Assembly: GCA_937864265.1 (NCBI GenBank)
Contig: CALMIR010000143.1
Coordinates: 1 to 64,000, forward strand
Reading direction: 5' to 3'
Source: an uncultured Saprospirales bacterium
Lineage (GTDB): Bacteria; Bacteroidota; Bacteroidia; Chitinophagales; Saprospiraceae
DNA: 64,000 nt
Under the pieces are notes generated by a model. It worked only from the letters and a program-made list of their open reading frames with translations, did not search any database and was not told where the DNA came from. This document shows, piece by piece, positions 28,287 to 36,516 of the stretch. Position 1 is the stretch's first letter, and the number at the start of each line of letters is the position of its first letter. Made by a program: the position numbers and the translations under genes.

Positions 28287-28301
28287 TCAAAAATAGTAAA
28301 C

Positions 28302-29729
28302 ATGCAGCACTTTATTGGCAGGGAAAAGGAGCAAAAACGGCTAGATGTGGTTAAAAATAGCCACAAGTCTGAATTTGTAGCCATATATGGCAGGAGAAGG
28401 GTGGGCAAAACAATGCTAATACGCCGGGTCTTTGGAGATTCGTTTGCCTTTCAGGTAACCGCAATTGCCAATGTAACCAAGCAACAGCAATTACTCAACT
28501 TTGCTACGGCACTTAGAAAATACGATTCGAAGGCGGGCAGTTTGCCGATCCCAGATACTTGGTTTACAGCGTTTCAGCAATTAACGAGCTATTTGGATGG
28601 GCTGACAGATCGGAAAAAGATTATTTTTTTCGATGAATTGCCCTGGTTTGACAATCAGAAATCGGACTTTATTCAATCCTTGGAACATTTTTGGAACAGT
28701 TGGGCTTCCGCGCGCGAGGATATTGTCTTAATTGTTTGTGGCTCAGCGGCTTCCTGGATGATTAACGAACTGATCAACCATCGGGGCGGATTACACAACC
28801 GCGTAACGGAGAAGCTACAGGTAGAACCATTCAAGCTGAGAGAAGCCGAAAAACTGTTGCTCCTAAAGAACCCCAATATAGATCGGTATCAGGTGCTTCA
28901 ATTGTATATGGCCATGGGAGGGATTCCATTCTATCTGGAAGCGGTACAAGGGGATCAAAGTGCCACTCAAAATATTGAGCGAATCTGCTTTGCCAGCGAC
29001 GGCTTGCTTCGCACAGAATTTGATAATCTTTACAAGGCTTTATTCAAAAACTCAGAGCGATACATTGCTGTCGTAAGGGCCATAGCTGCTAAAGCGCAGG
29101 GATTGACAAGAGCCGAGTTAATAGATATGGCAAAATTACCTGATAGTGGTACAAGTACTAAGCTATTAGATGAGTTGGAAAAAAGTGGTTTCATCCGTAA
29201 ATACTTGCCTTTTCAAAGGCAAAAAAGGGAGAGCTTGTATCAATTGGTCGATTTCTATACCTTGTTTTATTTAAAATTCATAGAAAAGTCAGACCCTGTG
29301 GACGAAAATACATGGCTGAACTTGATAGATCATCCCACACAACGCGCATGGAGTGGCTATGCTTTTGAGCAAATTTGCCTGTACCATGTTCAGCAAATTA
29401 AGAAAGCATTGGGCATTGCTGGCGTTTTGACCCAAACCTCTGGATGGCGCAGTAAGCGAAAGCAAGATGGCGCGCAGATTGACTTGGTAATAGACCGGAG
29501 AGATCACGTCATTAACCTTTGCGAAATGAAATTTTCGATAAGCCCTTTTTCTATTTCAAAAGCCTATGCCGATGAGTTGATGCACAAGATCGGGGTATTC
29601 AGGGAGGAGACTAAAACCCATAAGGCACTACACCTTACAATGATTACAAGCAAGGGCTTAAACAAAAACAGTTGGTCTGGTGCGCTGGTGCAAAATGATT
29701 TGGATGCGGCGGTTTTATTCGAAGAATGA
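28302..29729 (+). CDS. AAA ATPase with C-terminal DUF234/PD-(D/E)XK-like domain
   Basis: The 475-residue protein begins MQHFIGREKEQKRLD, a standard start for archaeal-type ATPase (PF01637) families. Walker A is YGRRRVGKTMLIRR near residue 30, and a Walker B-like IIFFDELPWF lies near residue 110. A winged-helix segment follows (TRAELIDMAKLPDSGTSTKL). The C-terminal DUF234-like part has AQIDLVIDRRD and LCEMKFSIS, matching a PD-(D/E)XK core. These genes are frequent in Bacteroidota and archaea, often many per genome; the function is unknown. It is unrelated in detail to the AAA protein at 19166 but has the same ATPase-plus-nuclease logic. A gene-poor stretch with broken genes follows. Confidence 0.88.
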   Translation: MQHFIGREKEQKRLDVVKNSHKSEFVAIYGRRRVGKTMLIRRVFGDSFAFQVTAIANVTKQQQLLNFATALRKYDSKAGSLPIPDTWFTAFQQLTSYLDGLTDRKKIIFFDELPWFDNQKSDFIQSLEHFWNSWASAREDIVLIVCGSAASWMINELINHRGGLHNRVTEKLQVEPFKLREAEKLLLLKNPNIDRYQVLQLYMAMGGIPFYLEAVQGDQSATQNIERICFASDGLLRTEFDNLYKALFKNSERYIAVVRAIAAKAQGLTRAELIDMAKLPDSGTSTKLLDELEKSGFIRKYLPFQRQKRESLYQLVDFYTLFYLKFIEKSDPVDENTWLNLIDHPTQRAWSGYAFEQICLYHVQQIKKALGIAGVLTQTSGWRSKRKQDGAQIDLVIDRRDHVINLCEMKFSISPFSISKAYADELMHKIGVFREETKTHKALHLTMITSKGLNKNSWSGALVQNDLDAAVLFEE

Positions 29730-30135
29730 AGCTAGAACAGCGGCTGAATTTGAGCCCTTTTTTCAACAGGCTTTCGGCGCCCTAATGGGCGTATGGAGGA
29801 AACAACAGCCCTGTGGTGATGAAATAGTTATTGTAGTAGCATTGATTTATCATGAAGGATTGTAAAAAGACAATAAAATAGTTGTTAATGTACGTGAAAA
29901 ATAATATTATTGCATACGGATACCAAGGTATTCATGCTCACTAACGACACAAAAACCTTTATTCGCTTCTTTCCCAACAGAAATACACAACAACTGCCTG
30001 GCCGACAGGAATGAATTACAGACACTATAAACAGAACACAATGAATCTGTGAAGAGGAAATCAGATCGGTAAAATTTGTATTGTCTCAATATAGCGTATG
30101 GTGTCCAATAATTCGATCACTTCAACTTTCAGAAA
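29730..30135. other. 406-bp stretch without a supportable gene
   Basis: Only short frames of up to about 60 codons occur, none with a plausible start, signal or family pattern. The region is AT-rich. It contains small palindromes such as AATAATATTATT and ATACCAAGGTAT. It precedes two interrupted genes and may be decayed sequence. Confidence 0.6.
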
Positions 30136-30635
30136 ATGAAACAGATACTTTTTTTAGCGGAATGTTGTTTATGCTGATTCAATTCTTGACATGCAGGAAG
30201 CAAGAACCACCTTGTAATTGTCAGTTTTACTAAGACTGTGTAGATGAGACATGTTTAAAACAGGATAATGTTTTTGTTACGAACCAAGGGCAAGCTTTAG
30301 TAGGCGTTAATTTATACTACGGAATTATACAAGGAAATAATTGCGTAGATACTTTGCTTTTGGACTTAAAGCCTAATGATGAAATTGAAATATACATAAT
30401 CCAACCAGATTTAAGCAGTACAGGCGGTGTCCTTTTGGAAAAGCTCAGCGATAACCATCTCTACCTATTCAGCGGCTTACCTTTTTGCTACCAAAACGGC
30501 ACGGGGATCACCTCTACCATGTATGTTGAAGTTTTTCCAGACAGTGCGTTGGTGGACATGTATTTCTGGCCTTTTGATGGTATAGGACTGGGCACAGCCG
30601 TTGACAGTGCTTTTTTTACGATGTATAAGTTATGA
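30136..30635 (+). pseudogene. degraded small lipoprotein gene (frameshift plus in-frame stop)
   Basis: A lipoprotein-like N-terminus, MKQILFFSGMLFMLIQFL then TC, can be read from the ATG at 30136 if one T is added to the T7 run near 30149-30155. The same frame without that repair starts at 30162 (MLFMLIQFLTCRKQEPPC). It meets TAA at 30231-30233 after CNCQFY, and continues in frame as DCVDETCLKQDNVFV to the stop at 30635. The distal part (IYIIQPDLSSTGGVLLEKLS) looks like a conserved secreted domain, but I do not recognise the family. It is either a pseudogene or carries two sequence errors. The next gene downstream also has an in-frame stop. Confidence 0.55.
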
Positions 30636-30654
30636 ATAAAACCCTACTCCCACC

Positions 30655-31650
30655 ATGAAACCACCCATCTTTCTCTTACTGCTGGCTAGTATAACTTTTG
30701 GGCAGGCCCAAAGCATCGTTTTCAAAGGCCCGGTGAATGATAATCCGCCAAAGGAAACCCCGGTGTCTATGACCCTGTACGAATACAAAGGTCGTTTGGA
30801 TTCAGCCACCTGGAATAGCGCCTGGAATATGGAGGCCTTCCCCAGGTACATATATCATTACAATGAGTAGGGATGGATGACCAAAATGGAGTCTTATCGG
30901 CAGGATACGGATATCCTATTCGGAACAACGACTTATGAATACAATGAACAGGGAAATCTCTCGTGGGTAGCCAGCACCAGGCTATTGGAATCGCGCCGAT
31001 TGGAAGCAATACCCCTGCCCTCAAGCAAAAAGCCGATTCCCATCAGGGATACTTTTTTGTCGGTTTATGCGAACATTGAAGGGGCGGAATATCCTCTGCT
31101 AGTTGGCGGAACCAGCTTCCGTTTTTATCATTATGACACCCTCAACAGGGTACTTTATGTTGCATTTAGCGACGGAATCCCCTCTACTAAAGCCACCTTA
31201 GATGCTCAAAGTCGGAAAATCGCAGAAGAAGCATACGGGTTCAACCAGGGTGTGTATAGCAAACGAACTTTGGAAAGACAGTATGCAGGTGACCTGTTAA
31301 TAAAAGAAACCCTCCAAAATAGTAACAGCCATGTCATCGATTCGATGAGTTACGACAAGGATGGTCGTCTGACTTCCAAACTAAGGTGGCATCGCACGAA
31401 AGAAGGTGTTACCCAAACACACATCTTTTACACCTATTCCGGAAAACAGAAAAAAACGATGAAATACGATTCGGATAAATTGGTACAAATGGCCGTTTTT
31501 ACTGAAGGGGATAAGCAGACCAGAAGTGTCGGATACGATATAGACGAAGCAGGGCGATCAAGTATTCGCAGCATCTTCACTTCCTATTTGGATGAAAAAG
31601 GCAATACCATCAAAACCATTCGCGCCGATTACAAAAAAACAACGGGCTGA
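30655..31650 (+). pseudogene. secreted YD/RHS-like protein gene interrupted by an in-frame TAG
   Basis: The frame opens with the signal peptide MKPPIFLLLLASITFGQAQS and runs to YHYNE. It stops at TAG (30868-30870) and continues in the same frame as GWMTKMESYRQDTD to 31650. CAG to TAG would restore YHYNEQGWMTK, which matches the later YEYNEQGNLSW. The protein would be 331 residues with YD-repeat-like motifs (YDTLNRVLYV, YDKDGRLTSK, YDIDEAGRSS), as in RHS-like secreted proteins. It starts 19 bp after the preceding broken gene. A distal fragment starting at 30877 could be translated but would lack a signal peptide. Function unknown. Confidence 0.65.
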
Positions 31651-31756
31651 TGTGAAGGAGTATCGGTATGTATATCCTTGATGGGGCTTTGGCGGGGGCA
31701 AGCAAGCACACGCCTTTGGTGTGGTAAACTTGAAACCCCGCCCAACTTAAGCTGGT

Positions 31757-31784
31757 CTTGAAACTTGAGACTAGAAACTAGAAA
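31757..31784. repeat. tandem heptanucleotide repeat, four units
   Basis: Four adjacent 7-bp units read CTTGAAA, CTTGAGA, CTAGAAA and CTAGAAA (consensus CTWGARA). The tract ends 4 bp before the 3' end of the convergent MoxR-type gene. A GC-rich imperfect hairpin (GGCGGGG and CCCCGCC) lies just before it, at about 31690-31742. Confidence 0.7.
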
Positions 31785-31788
31785 CCCT

Positions 31789-32874
31789 TTACCCCCACCC
31801 CTTACAAGCCTCGTACAAATCCTCCCAGCCCTTCCTTTCCCGGAGGACAGTTTCCAGGTATTCCTGCCAGATGGCTTGGTCGGTGCCAGGTTCTTTGATG
31901 ACAGCACCTTGCAGGCCAGCGGCCAGGTCGGCAGCAGACAGTTGGCCGGTACCAAAGTGGACGGCCAAAGCTTGGCCATTGTTCAATACGGATATGGCTT
32001 CGGCGGTGCTCAGGGTGCCGCTGGGCGATTTGATCTTGCGGCGGCCATCTTCCGTTTTGCCGCTGCGCAACTCCCGGAAAATGGTGACCAGGCGACTTAT
32101 TTCCTCCACGGGAGCGGCTTGTGGCGGAAGCTCTAGGTTGGCACCGATTTGAGCCACGCGGGTTTTGACGATGGTGACTTCCTCTTCCAGGGTGGCAGGG
32201 AGAGGCATGACAATGGTGTTGAAGCGCCGTCGCAAGGCACTGGATAGATCGTGTATGCCTTTATCGCGATCGTTGGCCGTAGCGATGAGGTTGAAACCGC
32301 GTCGGGCGGCTACTGCTGTATTGAGTTCCGGGATGGGCAGGGTTTTTTCCGAAAGGACGGTAATCAGCGCGTCTTGAACATCAGAGGTGATGCGGGTCAG
32401 CTCTTCTACCCTTACAATCTGCCCGTTTTCCATAGCGCGCATCACGGGGCTGGGTACGAGAGCCTCCTTGTCGGGGCCTAGGGATAAGAGCCGGGCGTAA
32501 TTCCAGCCGTATTTCAGGGCTTCCTCGTTCAATCCGCTCGTACCCTGGACGAGCAGGGTAGAATCGCCCGATATGGCGGCTGCCAGGTGTTCCGAAAGCC
32601 AGGTTTTAGCCGTACCGGGAATGCCTACCAGCAACAAAGCCCGGTCGGTGAGCAGGGTCGCAACAGCCAGTTCAACCAGGCGGCGGTTGCCGTAGTATTT
32701 AGGCTCGATGGCTGTACCATCGGGCAAGTGCCCACCCATGATGTATTGTACCACGGCTTTTGGCGAAAGCCGCCAGTTGGCTGGGCGAGGTTCAGCATCA
32801 CTAGTTATCAGGGCGGCCAATTCGTGCGCGTATTGCACTTCCGCATGTGGTCGGAGGATGCTTTGATCGGACAT
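31789..32874 (-). CDS. MoxR-superfamily AAA ATPase (YehL-like)
   Basis: The 361-residue protein is a single AAA domain of the MoxR/dynein-like class. Walker A is LLVGIPGTAKTWLSEHL near residue 85, preceded by RRLVELAVATLLTDRALLLV. Walker B is replaced by a QIVRVEELTRIT-type segment, followed by sensor 1 NLIATANDRD and the arginine-finger region LSSALRRRFN. Such ATPases act as chaperone-like partners of VWA-domain proteins. In YehL-type operons they sit with VWA, SWIM or DUF5682-type genes, none of which is adjacent here. It follows a second MoxR-type gene 149 bp upstream on the same strand, and its downstream partners may have been lost where the broken genes now lie. Confidence 0.85.
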   Translation of the reverse strand: MSDQSILRPHAEVQYAHELAALITSDAEPRPANWRLSPKAVVQYIMGGHLPDGTAIEPKYYGNRRLVELAVATLLTDRALLLVGIPGTAKTWLSEHLAAAISGDSTLLVQGTSGLNEEALKYGWNYARLLSLGPDKEALVPSPVMRAMENGQIVRVEELTRITSDVQDALITVLSEKTLPIPELNTAVAARRGFNLIATANDRDKGIHDLSSALRRRFNTIVMPLPATLEEEVTIVKTRVAQIGANLELPPQAAPVEEISRLVTIFRELRSGKTEDGRRKIKSPSGTLSTAEAISVLNNGQALAVHFGTGQLSAADLAAGLQGAVIKEPGTDQAIWQEYLETVLRERKGWEDLYEACKGWG

Positions 32875-33023
32875 ATACTTTTTTTGAGGCCAAAATTGAG
32901 CAGCAAGTTAGGGAAAAAATGGCTTCTACCTACTTTGAGCAGGCTAGTCCTACCTCAAAAGTTGGCAAATATTGACCTAATGAATGGGTATCCTGCGTTA
33001 AATTGCACCTTGGCAACCATCCG

Positions 33024-33986
33024 CTAAAGCAAACTGGCGATGACTTGCTCTTCGCTGACCCCTTCTGCTTCCGCTTTGTAGTTGCGCACAATGCGGTGGC
33101 GCAGCACATAGTTGGCAATGGCTTGAACATCTTCGCGGTCGGGCGAATATTTTCCGGCGATGGCCGCATGGCATTTGGCACCCAATACCAGGTATTGAGA
33201 AGCCCGTGGGCCGGCACCCCAGGAAATGTAGTTGTTGACCTTTTCCGTAGCGCGACTGGTTTGCGGACGGGTGCGGGTCGCTACCGAAACCGCATATTCC
33301 AACACATTATCGGCGATGGGTATTTTGCGGATGAGTTGTTGGAATTCCATGATTTGAGCACCAGTCAATACGTGTTTGAGTTCGTAATTGGCTACGGTGG
33401 TGGTGGCTTTTACCACCTGGATTTCTTCTTCGTAGGAAGGATAATCCAGTGGAATATTGAACATAAAACGGTCCAACTGTGCCTCTGGCAGGGGGTAAGT
33501 ACCTTCCTGTTCGATGGGGTTTTGAGTAGCCAACACAAAGAAAGGTTTAGACAATTGGTGTCGCACCCCGCTAACGGTCACAGAACGTTCTTGCATGGCT
33601 TCCAAAAGGGCGGCCTGGGTCTTAGGCGGTGTCCGGTTGATCTCATCCGCCAAGACAATATTGGCAAAGAGGGGGCCTCTGTTGAATTTGAAGTGCCGGT
33701 CTTCGTCCAAAATTTCAGACCCTGTAATGTCCGATGGCATCAAATCGGGGGTAAACTGGATGCGTTTAAAATCCAGGTCGAGTACCTCGGCGATGGTACT
33801 CACCAATAAGGTTTTGGCCAGGCCGGGCACACCCACTAGCAGGCTGTGCCCGTTGCTGAACAGCGATATGATGACCGCTTTGACCACTTCATCTTGCCCG
33901 ACAATGACTTTCCCAATTTCTTTTTTGAGGTTGGCATAAGCAGATGCCAGGGCATCCATCGCTTCTACATCAGAGTTAAAATTCAT
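33024..33986 (-). CDS. MoxR family ATPase
   Basis: The 320-residue AAA protein has the classical MoxR form. Walker A is LLVGVPGLAKTLLVSTIAE near residue 60, followed by FKRIQFTPDLMPSDITGSEI, Walker B IVLADEINRTPPKTQAALLE, and sensor 1 FFVLATQNPIEQEGTYPLPE. The C-terminal lid has SWGAGPRASQYLVLGAKCHA. Such ATPases usually pair with DUF58 and VWA membrane proteins and aid metal insertion or envelope stress functions; no such partner is in the window. The start at 33986 is preceded by a candidate -7 box. The gene is oriented with the YehL-like ATPase downstream of it. Confidence 0.93.
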   Translation of the reverse strand: MNFNSDVEAMDALASAYANLKKEIGKVIVGQDEVVKAVIISLFSNGHSLLVGVPGLAKTLLVSTIAEVLDLDFKRIQFTPDLMPSDITGSEILDEDRHFKFNRGPLFANIVLADEINRTPPKTQAALLEAMQERSVTVSGVRHQLSKPFFVLATQNPIEQEGTYPLPEAQLDRFMFNIPLDYPSYEEEIQVVKATTTVANYELKHVLTGAQIMEFQQLIRKIPIADNVLEYAVSVATRTRPQTSRATEKVNNYISWGAGPRASQYLVLGAKCHAAIAGKYSPDREDVQAIANYVLRHRIVRNYKAEAEGVSEEQVIASLL

Positions 33987-34035
33987 GCTTGCTTTATTCT
34001 AGGTTTTGTGCACAAGATTTTTGAAACGAAACGGC

Positions 34036-34043
34036 CAAATATA
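34036..34043 (-). promoter_or_regulatory. putative -7 promoter element of the MoxR gene
   Basis: On the minus strand this reads TATATTTG, matching TAnnTTTG, 50 bp upstream of the start at 33986. No -33 TTTG occurs at the usual distance. Confidence 0.4.
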
Positions 34044-34078
34044 GCCTTTGTTACCTGATTCTTCAGGTTTAATTTTAA

Positions 34079-34783
34079 TCAATAACATTTCCATAACATG
34101 TCGGAAAGCTCAAAGTTTTGCCCATCCCAGAAATAATGCCACCATTCTGTGCGGATGGCCTGCAATCCCTGCTGTTCCATCGTCTTTTTGAGCAAAAGCC
34201 GATTGTCCAAAACGACCTTTGACAAATCGGTGTATTCGTGCCAGGCTTCTTTTCCGAAAAAATCAAAAGACGTGCCCATATCTAGCTCTTCGCCCTGGGC
34301 GTTTACAATCGTCAAGTCAACCGCGCAACCCCGATTGTGCATAGAGCCTTCTCTGGGATCGGCCACGTAGCGCGGATCGGGTACTTTTTTCCACAAATCC
34401 CATTGAACGGGTCGGGGGCGGAAACAATCGAACATTTTCAGTCCCAAACCCTGTTGCTGCAATTGGCGATGGGCGGCAATCACGGCCTCTGCCACGGGCT
34501 TGCGCAAAAAACAGCGGCCACATTCGTACATTTTTGACTGGACAAAATTGTCTTCCGTCGCGTATTTCAAATCTAAGACAATACTGGATTCCATCAGGCC
34601 AATATCCGTCCACATCGCCGTATCGTAATCAAAGGTAAGCGGGGCAGCCTGCGTATCCTGCGATACTGGAGTCGTCGAGCTGTCTGCCGGTTCCAGGTAT
34701 TCGGATACGGGAGCAAGCGCTTGTTGCTTTGGTGCGTTGCGACAAGCGACTAGGGTCAGTAGCAAGAAAACAGCATACCTCAT
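34079..34783 (-). CDS. D-alanyl-D-alanine dipeptidase-like lipoprotein (VanX/DdpX, peptidase M15D)
   Basis: The start at 34783 gives MRYAVFLLLTLVAC, a short lipoprotein signal; ATGs at 34792 and 34858 are alternatives. The mature domain has the M15D zinc signature SMHNRGCAVDLTI (SxHxxGxAxD). Downstream, TEWWHYFW supplies the catalytic glutamate and third zinc ligand (ExxWxH-like). Other landmarks are YATEDNFV and CFRPRPVQWDLW. The family hydrolyses D-Ala-D-Ala; as an envelope lipoprotein here it more likely recycles peptidoglycan dipeptide than confers vancomycin resistance, since no VanHA-type genes are nearby. The length is normal for the family. Confidence 0.9.
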   Translation of the reverse strand: MRYAVFLLLTLVACRNAPKQQALAPVSEYLEPADSSTTPVSQDTQAAPLTFDYDTAMWTDIGLMESSIVLDLKYATEDNFVQSKMYECGRCFLRKPVAEAVIAAHRQLQQQGLGLKMFDCFRPRPVQWDLWKKVPDPRYVADPREGSMHNRGCAVDLTIVNAQGEELDMGTSFDFFGKEAWHEYTDLSKVVLDNRLLLKKTMEQQGLQAIRTEWWHYFWDGQNFELSDMLWKCY

Positions 34784-34868
34784 CAAGTACATGCTTTTGT
34801 AAATAGTTGGAAATACATAACCAAAGTGCAAAGAAAGGGGAATTGCGTGCATCTTCATAAAATTGCCT

Positions 34869-34876
34869 TACTTTTG
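34869..34876 (+). promoter_or_regulatory. putative -7 promoter element of the GT39/GT2 gene pair
   Basis: TACTTTTG matches TAnnTTTG and lies 35 bp upstream of the TTG start at 34912. A TTG at 34843-34845 is 23 bp upstream, slightly longer than the usual spacing. Confidence 0.4.
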
Positions 34877-34911
34877 CCGCGAAATTTTCCTGTTCAGTAA
34901 GCTTATAGGGT

Positions 34912-36510
34912 TTGAAACCTGCGTCTTTTCCTATTGAAAAATGGCTTTACGGGTTGGCTATCGCCCTGTGTGTGCCGGCGCTGCTCATCAATTTGGGGCT
35001 ATTGGCCCTGATAGATGATGAGAGCATCCGAGCCTTAGTGGCACTGGAGATGAAACTATCCGGCAACTACATCGTGCCCACCCTACACGGTGCTTTTTAC
35101 TACAACAAACCGCCGCTCTATAATTGGCTATTGCTCTTGTTTTTCGAGCTGAGTGGCAGTGTCAACGAGTGGACTGCCCGAATACCCACTGTCCTGTTCT
35201 TAATGGGTTATGCAGGTACGGTGTTTTACTTTTTTCGCCGACATTTCAGCTTTCATATAGCTTTTTTGAATGCCTTTTTCCTCATCACCTGTGGGCGCAT
35301 TTTGTTTTATGACTCCATGTTAGGTTTGATCGATACCTGTTTTTCCTGGGTTGTTTTTACTTCCTTTATGGTACTCTACCATCAGGGTGAACGGCAAAAC
35401 TGGGGGCGTTTGTTTTTGTTGACCTACCTTTTGACCGCTGTCGGTTTTATGATGAAAGGGCTGCCTGCGGTCGTTTTTCAGGGCATCAGTTTATTGACTT
35501 GGCTGGCTTACAAAAGGCAGTTCATGCGCTTGTTTTCCTGGCAGCACATCGCCAGCGGGCTTTTGTTTTTGGCCATTGTTGGCAGCTATTATTGGGCTTA
35601 TGCTCAGTACCATGCGCTGGATGAAGTTTTTTACAACCTGTTTAATGAATCATCCAAGCGGACAGTGGTTCAGTTTGGTTGGGGCGAAACCCTACTCCAT
35701 TTTTTTAGCTTTCCTTTTGAAATGATTTATCACTTTTTACCCTGGACGGTAATGGTCATTTATTTTTTCAAAAAAGGCAGTTGGGATCGGATCAGGCAAC
35801 ATCCGTTTATTGTGTTTAATCTGTTGATTTTTATCGCGAATATCCTCATTTATTGGACTTCACCGCAGGTATATGCCCGCTATTTGCTGATGTTTATACC
35901 CCTGATTTTTTCCAGTTTCCTCTATTTGCATGAATGGCATAGGGAAGAGAAGACCTGGCAGTATAAAGCCATTCACTATCTTTTGCTGGCCTTTTGCGTG
36001 GTTTCGCTTATTGGTGCTTTCGTGCCACCGTTTTGGGATCGACTGGCTATCGTACCACAGCGATGGCTCAAGAGTCTGGTTTTGGGTTTTTCTTTATTGG
36101 CGCTCACGCTGGTTTATTGGCGTTGGGCGTCAATGCGCCTGCTGACGGCTATATTGGTATTTTTGGTGTTCCGAATCGGGTTCAACTGGTTTGTCTTGCC
36201 CGATCGGGTGCGGGAAGACTTTGGCAGCCTTTGCCGGGAAAGTTCGCTGGAAATGGGCGCTCAATTTGCCGCCTATCCGCTGTATGTGCACCCGGTAAGC
36301 TTCCCTTTGATGCAAACGACCAATTCCTTTTACCTGACCAAAGCGAGGGGGCAGATCATTGAAAAAGCACCGCCAGACATCCCCAAGGACGCTTATTACA
36401 TTATAGCACCCCAAGCCATTCCTCGTGTCCCTTATGAGAAAAAAGGGGAGTTTATGGTTCGCCATGGAAAATACCCCTGCGATATTGGCATTTTAATACC
36501 TGAAAATTGA
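34912..36510 (+). CDS. membrane glycosyltransferase family 39 (ArnT/PMT-like)
   Basis: The 532-residue protein has about twelve hydrophobic segments. Its first periplasmic loop shows GT39 landmarks: ALIDDESIRALVALEMKLSG with the catalytic acidic pair, YIVPTLHGAFYYNKPPLYNW, and NEWTARIPTVLF. GT39 enzymes transfer a sugar from a polyprenyl-phosphate carrier to lipid A or protein on the periplasmic face. The start is a TTG because no nearby in-frame ATG would preserve the first membrane segment. A GT2 polyprenyl-phosphate sugar synthase begins 6 bp downstream, so the two form a donor-synthase and transferase pair. Acceptor and sugar are unknown. Confidence 0.87.
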   Translation: MKPASFPIEKWLYGLAIALCVPALLINLGLLALIDDESIRALVALEMKLSGNYIVPTLHGAFYYNKPPLYNWLLLLFFELSGSVNEWTARIPTVLFLMGYAGTVFYFFRRHFSFHIAFLNAFFLITCGRILFYDSMLGLIDTCFSWVVFTSFMVLYHQGERQNWGRLFLLTYLLTAVGFMMKGLPAVVFQGISLLTWLAYKRQFMRLFSWQHIASGLLFLAIVGSYYWAYAQYHALDEVFYNLFNESSKRTVVQFGWGETLLHFFSFPFEMIYHFLPWTVMVIYFFKKGSWDRIRQHPFIVFNLLIFIANILIYWTSPQVYARYLLMFIPLIFSSFLYLHEWHREEKTWQYKAIHYLLLAFCVVSLIGAFVPPFWDRLAIVPQRWLKSLVLGFSLLALTLVYWRWASMRLLTAILVFLVFRIGFNWFVLPDRVREDFGSLCRESSLEMGAQFAAYPLYVHPVSFPLMQTTNSFYLTKARGQIIEKAPPDIPKDAYYIIAPQAIPRVPYEKKGEFMVRHGKYPCDIGILIPEN

Positions 36511-36516
36511 GTAGCT

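Noticed and set aside
29907-30089. 60-codon minus strand frame in the gene-poor stretch
   Set aside because: No signal, domain or promoter was seen, and its length is expected by chance in AT-rich DNA.
30136-31650. Stop-codon reassignment explaining the in-frame TAA and TAG
   Set aside because: Many intact genes in the window end with TAA or TAG at the expected position, so the code is standard.
33003-33809. 268-codon + strand frame opposite the MoxR gene
   Set aside because: It is a shadow of a gene with complete AAA motifs; the translated protein is rich in F, H and G as expected for antisense reading.
34079-34783. VanX-like dipeptidase as a vancomycin-resistance gene
   Set aside because: There are no VanH, VanA/B ligase or VanRS genes nearby, and the lipoprotein form fits peptidoglycan turnover better.
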